Positions 25,066-36,550 of a stretch of 39,644 nucleotides of DNA are shown piece by piece. The translations under genes and the position numbers were made by a program. The stretch comes from Pseudomonas sp. P7548. GTDB lineage: Bacteria; Pseudomonadota; Gammaproteobacteria; Pseudomonadales; Pseudomonadaceae. The number at the start of each line of letters is the position of its first letter. Position 1 is the first letter of the stretch. The stretch lies in assembly GCF_013386585.1 (NCBI RefSeq), contig NZ_JACARO010000035.1, forward strand, positions 1 through 39,644. Reading direction: 5' to 3'. The notes under the pieces were generated by a model. The model was not told where the DNA came from. It made no database searches and saw only the letters and a program-made list of their open reading frames with translations.

Positions 25066-25097
25066 CAAAAAACAAAAACCGGGGCACTGGGCCCCGG
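25066..25097 (-). terminator. Intrinsic terminator of fadBA
   Basis: Arms 25079-25085 (CCGGGGC) and 25091-25097 (GCCCCGG) with a 5-base loop are followed on the minus strand by TTTTTGTTTTTT (25067-25078). It lies 18 bases after the fadA stop and should end the operon strongly before the DUF1653 gene. Confidence 0.92.
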
Positions 25098-25115
25098 CTT
25101 CCGTCAACCCAACGC

Positions 25116-28468
<3,353 letters not shown>

Positions 28469-28630
28469 CAACTGATCTCCACGATATGGAAGCTGAACAG
28501 TACACACTGGACGCTGGCCTCTGGTTGGACATTGATGATTTGGTCAATGTTCACGCCAATCCGCCAGGCACACCCGCCAATGCGATAGTCGGGGTTCTGT
28601 ATGAGCAGTCTGACAGACAAACGCTCAATT

Positions 28631-28644
28631 CATACGCCCGTTTG
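28631..28644 (-). promoter_or_regulatory. PsrA-like site upstream of fadBA
   Basis: Read on the minus strand the site is CAAAC-N4-GTATG, one base away from the PsrA palindrome CAAAC-N4-GTTTG seen at psrA. It lies about 165 bases upstream of the fadB start. A possible -10 (TATGAA) overlaps its end, but no good -35 is visible at the right distance. Regulation of fadBA5 by PsrA is known in P. aeruginosa. Confidence 0.55.
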
Positions 28645-28794
28645 ATTTGGGTACGCCACCTTCATCCAATTCCGGGCAATTGTCAATCGCTCCAAAGGCT
28701 AGGAAAAACGCGACTTTCCAGTCATTTCAGAACCCCAACCATAGGCCCGCGCCTCGTCAATATTCAAATATTCACGAAATCAATAATGGAAAAG

Positions 28795-28937
28795 ATGTGG
28801 GAAAAGGCTGTACAGAACGGGATATCCGGCTAGGCTAGCCGCAACCGCAGCGCGCCGTGATGAACATCCGACGCGTGAAACACAGATTTACCGGCCTGCC
28901 TGGCCAACTCCAGCCCGATGATGATGTCGGGCTTTTT
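28795..28937 (+). ncRNA. Candidate small RNA ending at an orphan terminator
   Basis: A clean intrinsic terminator sits at 28912-28937 on the plus strand, yet no plus-strand gene lies upstream: fadB runs the other way from 28468. A weak promoter-like pair (TTCAAA, 15 bases, TAATGG) near 28762-28788 could start a transcript of about 140 bases. The 28469-29005 gap otherwise holds the fadBA leader and a half REP-like stretch near 28960-28980. The 5' end is a guess; only the terminator is well supported. Confidence 0.3.
28912..28937 (+). terminator. Plus-strand intrinsic terminator without an upstream gene
   Basis: Arms 28912-28918 (AGCCCGA) and 28927-28933 (TCGGGCT) have an 8-base loop and are followed by TTTTTATT on the plus strand. 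On the minus strand the hairpin is followed by GGAGTTGG, so it works only for rightward transcripts. Confidence 0.75.
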
Positions 28938-29005
28938 ATTGCCCGCCGTTCCCCCAGGATTGGCGGGCTCCTACAGGGGGTTATTCCAGGCCGCCAGTGT
29001 CCGTA

Positions 29006-29443
29006 TCAGGCCAGGGCCCTGAGCAAGGTATCGATGTCCTTCAACACGCTCGCCTCGCCCTTCTCCCCCCAATACAGGGCAATCATTTGCTTGTCGGCCT
29101 CGACCTTGTAGACGTTGGCCGGCAGCGTTGCAAAATGCGGCAACAACTTCTCGTCCACGCAGACTTCGCGCCATTGGTTGACCCACACCCCTGGCTCGAG
29201 CTGCCAGTAACTCCAGATCGCCGGCGTGCTGCCCCGTCGTGGCCGGCAGTACTGCGCACACGGGCTGGGCGGCTCCTGCTTGAGCCAGTGCGGCCACTCC
29301 TGGGGCGCCAATTGCATGGCCAGGCCGATGCGGCGGGCTTCCATGCGCAAGGCCATGCGCCCGCTCTGATGGCGCGACGGGCGCAGCCATGCCAAGGGGC
29401 TCAGAACCACCACAAGGATTGACACCACTATCCAGACCGTCAT
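29006..29443 (-). CDS. Membrane-anchored protein of unknown function (145 aa)
   Basis: The protein starts with one hydrophobic segment (VWIVVSILVVVLSPLAWL, residues 3-20) followed by basic residues (RPSRHQSGR). This suggests a signal anchor, with the orientation of the rest not certain. The soluble part contains MALRMEARRIGLAMQLAPQEWPHWLKQE, a paired-cysteine stretch CAQYCRPRRG, and WSYWQLEPGVWVNQWREVCVDEKLLPHFATLPANVYKVEADKQ. I recognise it only as a conserved Pseudomonas gene near fadBA; no function is known. The ATG at 29443 has GGGAG upstream. It is divergent from the universal stress protein gene. A larger overlapping frame on the same strand is a shadow of this gene and its neighbour. 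Confidence 0.82.
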   Translation of the reverse strand: MTVWIVVSILVVVLSPLAWLRPSRHQSGRMALRMEARRIGLAMQLAPQEWPHWLKQEPPSPCAQYCRPRRGSTPAIWSYWQLEPGVWVNQWREVCVDEKLLPHFATLPANVYKVEADKQMIALYWGEKGEASVLKDIDTLLRALA

Positions 29444-29549
29444 ATGTGTACTCCCGAATTTCTAGATGAGCGGATTTGATCTGACGCAACCCCATCCGCT
29501 TGAAAGCAGCCATACTGAACTTATTGCAGTCCCTCTGGAGGAACGCCTC

Positions 29550-29990
29550 ATGCCCTACCAACATATTCTGGTCGCTGTCGACCTGACCGAAGAGTGCGAC
29601 CCAGTGATCAAGCGCGCGCAGGAATCCGCAATCGCCAATGGCGCCATACTGTCGCTGGTGCATATCGTCGAGCCCATGGCCATGGCCTTTGGTGGCGATG
29701 TGCCGATGGACCTTTCCCAGTTGCAGCAACAACAATTCGATCAGGCCAAAGAGCGCCTTGACCGTTTGATTCTCAAATACCCGCACCTGAAAAAGGATGA
29801 CTGCCACCTGACTTACGGCCAACCGCGTCAGGAAATCCACCATCTGGCCAAGGAAAAGGCTTGCGACCTGATCGTGGTCGGCAGCCACGGCCGCCATGGT
29901 CTGGCGCTGCTGCTAGGCTCTACCGCCAATGACGTATTGCACGGCGCACCGTGTGATGTGCTGGCCGTCAAGCTGGTCAAGGCCCCTTAA
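29550..29990 (+). CDS. Universal stress protein (UspA family)
   Basis: The 146-residue protein is a single Usp domain: MPYQHILVAVDLTEECDPVIKRAQESA at the N-terminus and the C-terminal ATP-binding loop VVGSHGRHGLALLLGST near 114-130 (glycine-rich G-x2-G-x8-G-S/T), followed by NDVLHGAPCDVLAVKL. The presence of this loop suggests an ATP-binding Usp. Such proteins promote survival in stress and anaerobic starvation in Pseudomonas. The ATG at 29550 has GGAGG eight bases upstream; a frame open from 29466 would add 28 unconvincing residues. It is a single-gene transcript ending at the terminator 30032-30071. Confidence 0.93.
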   Translation: MPYQHILVAVDLTEECDPVIKRAQESAIANGAILSLVHIVEPMAMAFGGDVPMDLSQLQQQQFDQAKERLDRLILKYPHLKKDDCHLTYGQPRQEIHHLAKEKACDLIVVGSHGRHGLALLLGSTANDVLHGAPCDVLAVKLVKAP

Positions 29991-30031
29991 GCCCTACCAA
30001 GCTCCCACATTTTTTTGATCGCGTTTCATAT

Positions 30032-30071
30032 AAAAAGCCCGGCGTTCATACGAATGAACGCCGGGCTTTTT
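30032..30071. terminator. Bidirectional intrinsic terminator (usp / uup)
   Basis: Arms 30032-30049 and 30054-30071 are perfectly complementary over 18 bp (GCCCGGCGTTCAT core with A- and T-tract ends) with a 4-base loop. It serves the plus-strand usp gene (stop 29990) and the minus-strand ABC-F gene (stop 30089). A short run CAAGCTCCCACATTTTTTT at 29999-30017 recalls a REP fragment. Confidence 0.95.
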
Positions 30072-30088
30072 TAATGCACTGTAATCAA

Positions 30089-32011
30089 TCAGGCATCCAG
30101 CTCAGCCCAACGCTCCACCAGCGCTTCCAACTCCTGGTTCAACGTCTCCAGGGAAGCAATCACCTTGGCAGTTTCCGCCGCAGGACGTAGGTAGAAACCC
30201 GCGTCAGCCATTTCGGCTTCTACCGCAGCAATCTGCTGTTCCTTGGCGTCGATATCGCCCGGCAAGGCTTCCAGCTCGCGCTGCAGCTTGTAGCTGAGCT
30301 TTTTCTTGCCGGCCGGCGCGGCTTCTGCAACCGGAGCCGGCGCAGCAGCCACCGGAGCCACCACTGCCGAGTTCAAATCGGCCTTGCCGGATTTGCTTTC
30401 GGTGACGCCCAACAGGCGCGGCGAACCACCCTGGCGCAGCCAGTCCTGATAACCGCCCACGTATTCACGCACCTTGCCTTCACCTTCGAAGACCAGGGTG
30501 CTGGTCACCACGTTGTCGAGGAATGCCCGGTCGTGGCTCACCATCAACACGGTACCGTTGAAGGTCAGCAGCACCTCCTCCAGCAATTCAAGGGTTTCCA
30601 CGTCGAGGTCGTTGGTCGGTTCGTCGAGGACCAGCAGGTTGGCCGGCTTGCTGAACAACTTGGCCAGCAACAGGCGCGCACGCTCGCCACCGGACAAGGC
30701 TTTCACCGGCGTCCGTGCACGCTGCGGACTGAACAGGAAGTCGCCCAGGTAGCTGAGCACGTGGCGGCTCTGGCCGTCGATGTCGATAAAGTCGCGGCCT
30801 TCGGCGACGTTGTCGATCACGGTCTTTTCCAGGTCCAGTTGATGGCGCAACTGGTCGAAGTAGGCCACGTCGATCTTGGTGCCCTCCTCAACCTTGCCGC
30901 TGGTCGGTTGCAGGCCACTGAGCATCAGCTTGAGCAAGGTGGTCTTGCCGGTGCCGTTGGCGCCCAGCAAGCCGATGCGGTCGCCGCGCTGCAGGACCAT
31001 GGAGAAGTCCTTGATCAGGAACGGGCCGTCCGGGTGATGGAAGCTGACGTTTTCCAGCACCATCACTTGCTTGCCCGACTTCTCGGCGGTATCCAGCTGG
31101 ATATTCGCCTTGCCGGTACGCTCGCGGCGCTCGCTGCGCTCAACCCGCAGGGCTTTCAGGGCACGTACACGGCCTTCGTTACGGGTGCGACGGGCCTTGA
31201 TGCCCTGGCGGATCCAAACTTCTTCCTGGGCCAGTTTCTTGTCGAACAGCGCGTTGGCGGTTTCTTCAGCGGCCAGCGCGGCCTCTTTGTGTACGAGGAA
31301 GCTGGCGTAGTCGCCGTTCCAGTCGATCAGGCCGCCACGATCCAGTTCGAGGATGCGCGTGGCCAGGTTCTGCAGGAAGGAACGGTCGTGCGTGATGAAC
31401 AGCACGGCGCCCTGGAAGTCCTTGAGGGCTTCTTCCAACCAGGCGATCGCGCCGATGTCCAGGTGGTTGGTCGGTTCGTCGAGCAGCAGCAGGTCCGGCT
31501 CGGACACCAGGGCCTGGGCCAGCAGCACACGGCGGCGCCAGCCACCGGACAACTCGGCGAGGGTCTTGTCGGCCGGCAGTTGCAGGCGGCTCAGGGTGCT
31601 GTCCACCAGTTGCTGCAGGCGCCAGCCGTCGCGGGCTTCGAGGTCCTGCTGGACGTGCATCAGCTTGTCCAGGTCTTCCTCGGTGACGCAGTGCTGCGCC
31701 AGGTGATGGTATTCGGCGAGCAAGGCGCCGACACCGTCGAGGCCTTCGGCAACCACGTCGAACACGGTCCGTCCGTCGGCCACCGGCAATTCTTGCGGCA
31801 ACTCGCCGATCTTGAGGCCCGGCGCGCGCCACACAGAGCCGTCATCGGGCTTCTGGTCGCCTTTGACCAGCTTCATCATGCTGGACTTGCCGGTGCCGTT
31901 GCGGCCGATGATGCACACCCGCTCACCACGGGCGATCTGCCAGGACACCTTGTCCAACAACGGCATAGCGCCGAAAGCAAGGGACACATCGCTGAATTTG
32001 AGCAGGGTCAT
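30089..32011 (-). CDS. uup: ABC-F family ATPase, Uup type
   Basis: The 640-residue cytoplasmic protein has two ABC domains without membrane segments: Walker A GRNGTGKSS near 36-44, signature LSGGWRRRVLL, Walker B LLLLDEPTNHLD; then GANGTGKTT near 355, LSGGERARLLL and LLVLDEPTNDLD. A charged linker (RRTRNEGRVRALKALRVERSERRERTG) joins them. After an Ala/Pro-rich hinge (VVAPVAAAPAPVAEAAPAG), a C-terminal coiled coil (residues about 565-640, YKLQRELEALPGDIDAKEQQ) matches the DNA-binding domain of Uup. Uup affects transposon excision precision and ribosome or replication stress; the exact role is unsettled. ATG 32011 gives MTLLKFSDVSLAFG, the usual start. It diverges from slt. Confidence 0.93.
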   Translation of the reverse strand: MTLLKFSDVSLAFGAMPLLDKVSWQIARGERVCIIGRNGTGKSSMMKLVKGDQKPDDGSVWRAPGLKIGELPQELPVADGRTVFDVVAEGLDGVGALLAEYHHLAQHCVTEEDLDKLMHVQQDLEARDGWRLQQLVDSTLSRLQLPADKTLAELSGGWRRRVLLAQALVSEPDLLLLDEPTNHLDIGAIAWLEEALKDFQGAVLFITHDRSFLQNLATRILELDRGGLIDWNGDYASFLVHKEAALAAEETANALFDKKLAQEEVWIRQGIKARRTRNEGRVRALKALRVERSERRERTGKANIQLDTAEKSGKQVMVLENVSFHHPDGPFLIKDFSMVLQRGDRIGLLGANGTGKTTLLKLMLSGLQPTSGKVEEGTKIDVAYFDQLRHQLDLEKTVIDNVAEGRDFIDIDGQSRHVLSYLGDFLFSPQRARTPVKALSGGERARLLLAKLFSKPANLLVLDEPTNDLDVETLELLEEVLLTFNGTVLMVSHDRAFLDNVVTSTLVFEGEGKVREYVGGYQDWLRQGGSPRLLGVTESKSGKADLNSAVVAPVAAAPAPVAEAAPAGKKKLSYKLQRELEALPGDIDAKEQQIAAVEAEMADAGFYLRPAAETAKVIASLETLNQELEALVERWAELDA

Positions 32012-32224
32012 ACGCTTCTCCAAAAACTGGGCGCGCATTCTACCTGAGTTGAGGGTGGGATGCGGCCAGCATTTTCATGGGCGACATGTTCTGTAGGACA
32101 TTTCCCATCAAGCTGAACGAACCGGCCGGCAAAGCTTTCGCACGCGTCGGGCAAAAGGCTAAGCTAGGGGCAATCAGTGTCGGCGGTGCCGGTGCTAGTC
32201 GTGATTTCTCTGCACGGACGTCTC

Positions 32225-34153
32225 ATGCGCAGTCGCCTTTTCAATTTTTTGTCTTGTCTGATTCTTTCCGCCACCGCCGTCCAATCCGCCCAGGCCGTGG
32301 ACCTCACCACCCAACGTCAATATTACGATGAAGCCAAACGCGCTTTGGCCAAAGGCGACAGCGGCCCCTACATGCAATACAGCGCCGCCTTGGCCGACTA
32401 CCCGCTCACGCCGTACCTGGCCTACGATGAGCTGACTGCCCGCCTGAAAACCGCGAGCAACGAGGAAATCGAACAATTCCTCGCCAAGAACGGCGACCTG
32501 CCCCAGGCCAACTGGATGAAGCTGCGCTGGCTGCGTTGGTTATCCGACCGTGGCGATTGGCAGACCTTTGAAAAGTACTACGACGCCAAGCTCAATTTCG
32601 TCGAGCTGGACTGCCTTCACGCTCAGTACCAGCTCACCCACAACTTGAAAGCCGAAGGCTACAAAAACAGCGAAAAACTCTGGCTCACCGGCAAATCCCA
32701 ACCGGCCGCCTGCGACGCCACCTTCGGTCAATGGGCCGCTGATGGCCAGCTCACCGAACAGAAAATCTGGGACCGCGCCAAGCTCGCTGCCGAAGCGCGC
32801 AACTACGCACTGGCCAACAGCCTGGTGAAAACCCTGCCGACCCTCGGCGCCCAAGGCCGCCTGATGGTGGACGTGGCGCAGAATCCCAACCTGCTCGGCG
32901 ACCCGTCGCGTTTCCTGCCGGCCAACGAGGCCATGTCCGACGCCGTGGGCCTGGGCCTGCGCCGCCTGGCGCGCCAGGACCCGGACAAGGCCATGGCCCT
33001 GCTCGACGGCTACGCCAGCAGCATGCACTTCTCCCGTGACGAAAAAGTGTCGATCGCCCGGGAAATCGGCCTGACCCTGGCCCGTCGCTATGACCCCCGC
33101 GCCTTGGACGTGATGACCCAGTACGACCCGGAACTGCGTGACAACACCGTGTCCGAATGGCGCCTGCGCCTGCTCTTGCGCCTGGCCCGTTGGGAAGATG
33201 CCTACCAGTTGACCCGCAAGCTCCCACAGGACCTGGCCACCACCAACCGCTGGCGCTACTGGCAGGCCCGCAGCCTGGAACTGGCCGAACCGAAAAACCC
33301 ACAAGCCCTGGTGCTGTACAAAAACGTGGCCAAGGAACGGGACTTCTATGGCTTCCTCGCGGCCGACCGCTCCAAATCGCCGTACCAGCTGACCAACAAG
33401 CCGCTGGTCATGAGCCAGGCCTTGATGAACAAGGTGCGCAACACCCCTGGCGTGCGCCGCGCCCTGGAGTTCTACGCCCGTGGCCAAGTAGTGGATGGCC
33501 GCCGCGAGTGGTACCACGTCAGCCGTCATTTCAACCGCGATGAGATGGTCGCCCAGGCCAAGCTGGCCTACGACATGAAGTGGTACTTCCCGGCGATCCG
33601 CACCATCAGCCAGGCGCAGTACTGGGATGACCTGGACATTCGTTTCCCGATGGCCCACCGCGACACCCTGGTGCGTGAAGCCAAGGTGCGTGGGCTGCAT
33701 TCCAGCTGGGTATTTGCCATCACCCGCCAGGAAAGCGCCTTCATGGACGACGCCCGCTCCGGCGTAGGCGCCAGCGGCCTGATGCAACTGATGCCCGGCA
33801 CCGCCAAGGAAACCGCACGCAAGTTCAGCATCCCCCTGGCCTCCCCGGCTCAGGTACTTGACCCGGACAAGAACATCCAGCTCGGCGCCGCCTACCTCAG
33901 CCAGGTGCACAGCCAGTTCAACGGCAACCGCGTGCTCGCCTCCGCCGCCTACAACGCCGGCCCCGGCCGCGTGCGCCAATGGCTGCGCGGTGCCGACCAC
34001 CTGAGTTTCGACGTATGGGTGGAGAGCATTCCGTTCGACGAAACCCGCCAATACGTGCAGAACGTGCTGTCTTATTCGGTGATCTACGGGCAGAAGCTCA
34101 ATTCGCCGCAGCCGTTGGTGGATTGGCATGAGCGGTATTTTGACGATCAGTAA
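32225..34153 (+). CDS. slt: Soluble lytic murein transglycosylase
   Basis: Slt cleaves peptidoglycan glycan strands to 1,6-anhydro-muropeptides in the periplasm. The 642-residue precursor has a signal peptide (MRSRLFNFLSCLILSATAVQSAQA, probable cut after Ala24), a long alpha-helical superhelix of tetratrico-like repeats, a linker domain, and a C-terminal lysozyme-like domain with catalytic Glu503 in ITRQESAFMDDARSGVGASGLMQLMPGTA, then AAYNAGPGRVRQW. These match Slt70 closely. The ATG at 32225 begins the signal; a frame open upstream to 32177 would spoil the signal's start. It is divergent from the Uup-like gene and ends at a strong terminator. Its anhydro-muropeptide products, once recycled, are NagZ substrates; nagZ is 14 kb away. 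Confidence 0.96.
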   Translation: MRSRLFNFLSCLILSATAVQSAQAVDLTTQRQYYDEAKRALAKGDSGPYMQYSAALADYPLTPYLAYDELTARLKTASNEEIEQFLAKNGDLPQANWMKLRWLRWLSDRGDWQTFEKYYDAKLNFVELDCLHAQYQLTHNLKAEGYKNSEKLWLTGKSQPAACDATFGQWAADGQLTEQKIWDRAKLAAEARNYALANSLVKTLPTLGAQGRLMVDVAQNPNLLGDPSRFLPANEAMSDAVGLGLRRLARQDPDKAMALLDGYASSMHFSRDEKVSIAREIGLTLARRYDPRALDVMTQYDPELRDNTVSEWRLRLLLRLARWEDAYQLTRKLPQDLATTNRWRYWQARSLELAEPKNPQALVLYKNVAKERDFYGFLAADRSKSPYQLTNKPLVMSQALMNKVRNTPGVRRALEFYARGQVVDGRREWYHVSRHFNRDEMVAQAKLAYDMKWYFPAIRTISQAQYWDDLDIRFPMAHRDTLVREAKVRGLHSSWVFAITRQESAFMDDARSGVGASGLMQLMPGTAKETARKFSIPLASPAQVLDPDKNIQLGAAYLSQVHSQFNGNRVLASAAYNAGPGRVRQWLRGADHLSFDVWVESIPFDETRQYVQNVLSYSVIYGQKLNSPQPLVDWHERYFDDQ

Positions 34154-34169
34154 GGCGTAGCCCCGACAC

Positions 34170-34204
34170 AAAAATGCCCGCATTGAACGATGCGGGCATT
34201 TTTT
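34170..34204. terminator. Bidirectional intrinsic terminator (slt / ABC exporter)
   Basis: Arms 34170-34183 (AAAAATGCCCGCAT) and 34190-34203 (ATGCGGGCATTTTT) pair over 14 bases with a 6-base loop and flanking A/T-tracts. It lies between the slt stop (34153) and the convergent exporter stop (34217). Confidence 0.95.
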
Positions 34205-34216
34205 ATGGGTGATCAA

Positions 34217-36001
34217 TCAGTGAGAGATGTGTTCTTCCACTCCATCACTGAACTGCAACGCCGCCAACCGCGCATACAACGGGTTGCTCGCAATCAACTG
34301 TTGATGCGTGCCCACCGCCACCAGCCTGCCCTGGTCCATCACTGCAATCCGGTCGGCGTGCTTCACTGTCGCCAGGCGATGGGCAATCACCAACGTGGTG
34401 CGCCCTTGCATCAGTTGCGGCAACGCTTGCTGGATCAGGTGTTCACTCTGAGCGTCCAAGGCGCTGGTCGCCTCATCCAGCAGCAGGATCGGCGCATCCA
34501 CCAGCAACGCACGGGCGATGGCCAGGCGTTGGCGCTGACCACCGGACAGGCCCATGCCGCCATCGCCCAGATGGGTCTGGTAGCCGTCGGGCATTTGCAG
34601 GATGAAATCATGGGCGTGGGCGATGCGCGCCGCTGCCTGCACCTGTTCCAGGGTGGCCGTCGGGTTGCCGTAGCGGATGTTCTCTTCGACGCTGCCATAG
34701 AACAGCGCCGGGCTCTGGGACACCAGGGCAAAGTGGCGGCGCAGGTCCATCGGATCAAGCTCGGTCAACGGCTGGCCTTCCAGCAAGATACGGCCCTGCT
34801 GGGGGTCGTAGAAACGCAGCAGCAGGTCGAAGATCGTCGATTTACCCGCCCCGGACGGCCCTACCAGCGCCAGGGTTTCGCCTGGGTTGATGGTCAGGTT
34901 CAAGCCGTCGATCGCGTAGCTGTCCGGCCGTGACGGGTAGGAAAAGCGCAGGTCCTGCAGTTCCATACGGCCGCTGACGCGCTCCGGCAGCGGCACGGTA
35001 CCGGTGGCGGGGGCTGTGATCTCGTTGCTCGATTGCAACAGCTCGCCGATGCGCTCCGCCGCGCCTGCTGCGCGCTGCAACTCGCCGAGTACTTCACTCA
35101 AAGTGCCCACGGAGGCCCCCACGATCAAGCTGTAGAACACGAACGCGGCCAGTTCGCCAGCAGAAATGCGCCCACCGATGACATCCATGCCGCCCACCCA
35201 CAGCATCACGCCCACAGCCCCCAGCACCAGCATGATCACCAGGGTGATCAACCAGGCACGCTGGAAGATGCGCTGGCGCGCGGTGCTGAACGCATCTTCC
35301 ACCGTCACGGCGAAACGTTGCTCGTCCTGCACCTGATGGTTGTAGGCCTGCACGGTCTTGATCTGGCCAAGGGTCTCGGACACATAGCTGCCTACATCGG
35401 CGATACGGTCCTGGCTCAGGCGTGACAGGCTGCGCACACGGCGGCCGAAGATCAGGATCGGCGCCAGCACCAGCGGCAGCGCCACCACCACAATGCTGGT
35501 GAGCTTGGGGTTGGTGACGAACAGCAGCACGATGCCCCCCAGCACCATCAAGCCATTGCGCAGGAACAACGACAGCGACGACCCGATCACCGACTGCAGC
35601 AAGGTGGTGTCGGTGGTCAATCGCGACTGGATCTCGGAGCTGCGGTTGTTCTCATAGAAACCCGGGTGCAGGTAGATGAGATGGTTGAACACCTGCCGCC
35701 GGATATCCGCCACCACCCGCTCGCCGATCCACGACACCAGATAGAACCGCGCAAACGTGCCCACGGCCAGGCCGAACACCAGGATCATGAACAGCCCGAT
35801 GGACTGGTTGAGCAAGTGCGGCGACTGAGTCATGAACCCCTGATCCACCAGCAGGCGAATGCCCTGCCCCATGGACAAGGTAATACCCGCCGTCACGATG
35901 AGCGCCAACAGGGCACCGAGGGCGTGCCAGCGGTAGGGTGCAATGAAGCGGCTGGCCAGGCGAATCGCACGACGTTGACGGACTGAGAACATGGAGGGCA
36001 T
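34217..36001 (-). CDS. ABC exporter, MsbA/BmrA-like half transporter
   Basis: The 594-residue protein has a six-helix membrane domain (first helix YRWHALGALLALIVTAGITL, last around LGAVGVMLWVGGMDVIGG) followed by one nucleotide-binding domain: Walker A GPSGAGKST, Q-loop SQSPALFYGSVEENIRYG, signature LSGGQRQR, Walker B ILLLDEATSALD and H-loop AHRLATVKH. It would work as a homodimer exporting lipid or drug-like molecules. It belongs to the lipid A/multidrug clade, but I see no reason to call it the essential MsbA. The start is uncertain: ATG 36001 (MPSMFSVRQRR) or 35992 (MFSVRQRR), neither with a strong ribosome site. It is divergent from the small gene at 36238. Confidence 0.87.
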   Translation of the reverse strand: MPSMFSVRQRRAIRLASRFIAPYRWHALGALLALIVTAGITLSMGQGIRLLVDQGFMTQSPHLLNQSIGLFMILVFGLAVGTFARFYLVSWIGERVVADIRRQVFNHLIYLHPGFYENNRSSEIQSRLTTDTTLLQSVIGSSLSLFLRNGLMVLGGIVLLFVTNPKLTSIVVVALPLVLAPILIFGRRVRSLSRLSQDRIADVGSYVSETLGQIKTVQAYNHQVQDEQRFAVTVEDAFSTARQRIFQRAWLITLVIMLVLGAVGVMLWVGGMDVIGGRISAGELAAFVFYSLIVGASVGTLSEVLGELQRAAGAAERIGELLQSSNEITAPATGTVPLPERVSGRMELQDLRFSYPSRPDSYAIDGLNLTINPGETLALVGPSGAGKSTIFDLLLRFYDPQQGRILLEGQPLTELDPMDLRRHFALVSQSPALFYGSVEENIRYGNPTATLEQVQAAARIAHAHDFILQMPDGYQTHLGDGGMGLSGGQRQRLAIARALLVDAPILLLDEATSALDAQSEHLIQQALPQLMQGRTTLVIAHRLATVKHADRIAVMDQGRLVAVGTHQQLIASNPLYARLAALQFSDGVEEHISH

Positions 36002-36237
36002 CACCAATGAGGAACCTGTAAGCCTACATTGGGGGAACTTGAGTAAATAACAATGAGTCAGGTTAATTATGCCCACCGATGCTGACCCCTAGAGGCTATC
36101 GGTCTAATGCCCGTCTGGAAATTTGTATCGGTTTCTGGTGGACTGGGTGTTCGAACCGCTGATTGTGTATGGAGTTGTAACAGCTCGGTCACGCGGGGGT
36201 TTTAAGGTAGGTACACAACCTGATGAGGAGACAGGCC

Positions 36238-36411
36238 ATGACCTTGCAAAATAGCAGCGATGCCAAGATTGAAGTGATCCGCCAGCCGCAGCAGTTGCCT
36301 TGCTCCGTGATCGACGCCCAAGGCCGGGAAGTGCAGATTACCGAAGAGATGATCCAGCAAGCATGCCGCGAGCTGGAACAGCGACTGGTCAAGCCCGCCC
36401 AGCAAGGCTAA
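36238..36411 (+). CDS. Small conserved Pseudomonas protein, PA1571-like (57 aa)
   Basis: The protein MTLQNSSDAKIEVIRQPQQL, then CSVIDAQGREVQITEEMIQQACRELEQRLV, has a hydrophilic N-terminus and one amphipathic C-terminal helix. It is cytoplasmic, with no known domain. I recall a small Pseudomonas family resembling PA1571 with the same ITEEMIQQACREL motif; function unknown. GAGGAG lies 7-8 bases before the ATG at 36238. A start at 36223 would remove that site from its leader. It is a monocistronic gene ended by the terminator at 36432. Confidence 0.78.
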   Translation: MTLQNSSDAKIEVIRQPQQLPCSVIDAQGREVQITEEMIQQACRELEQRLVKPAQQG

Positions 36412-36431
36412 CGTGCCCAAGCTCTTTCAAG

Positions 36432-36456
36432 ACCGGCCCTGGTGGCCGGTTTTTTT
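36432..36456 (+). terminator. Intrinsic terminator of the 57-aa gene
   Basis: Arms 36432-36438 (ACCGGCC) and 36444-36450 (GGCCGGT) with a 5-base loop are followed by TTTTTT. It is 20 bases after the gene's stop. Confidence 0.9.
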
Positions 36457-36464
36457 ATGCCCCC

Positions 36465-36530
36465 TGTAGGAGCCGGCTTGTCGGCGATGGCAACCGTAAG
36501 CACGCCATCGCCGGCAAGCCGGCTCCTACA
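36465..36530. repeat. REP-type inverted pair (family B)
   Basis: The arms at 36465-36490 and 36505-36530 are inverted copies of TGTAGGAGCCGGCTTG-type units, with one mismatch (TCGG versus CCGG) and a 14-base spacer. It lies between the terminator at 36432 and the convergent pdxB stop. Confidence 0.92.
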
Positions 36531-36550
36531 GTGAGCGCATTGCGCGCTGG

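Noticed and set aside
28486..28833. 115-codon plus-strand frame upstream of fadB
   Set aside because: It overlaps the fadBA leader and the PsrA-like site, has no ribosome site and no recognisable family.
29476..29489. ANR/FNR-like box (TTGAT-N4-CGCAA) upstream of the universal stress protein gene
   Set aside because: Only one half matches TTGAT; the other half has two mismatches from ATCAA, and I see no matching promoter spacing. It is not strong enough to list, though Usp genes are often ANR-controlled.
28971..29897. A 308-codon minus-strand frame spanning the membrane protein gene and the stress protein gene
   Set aside because: It overlaps two convincing genes in other frames, has no domain, and its start lies inside the Usp coding region.
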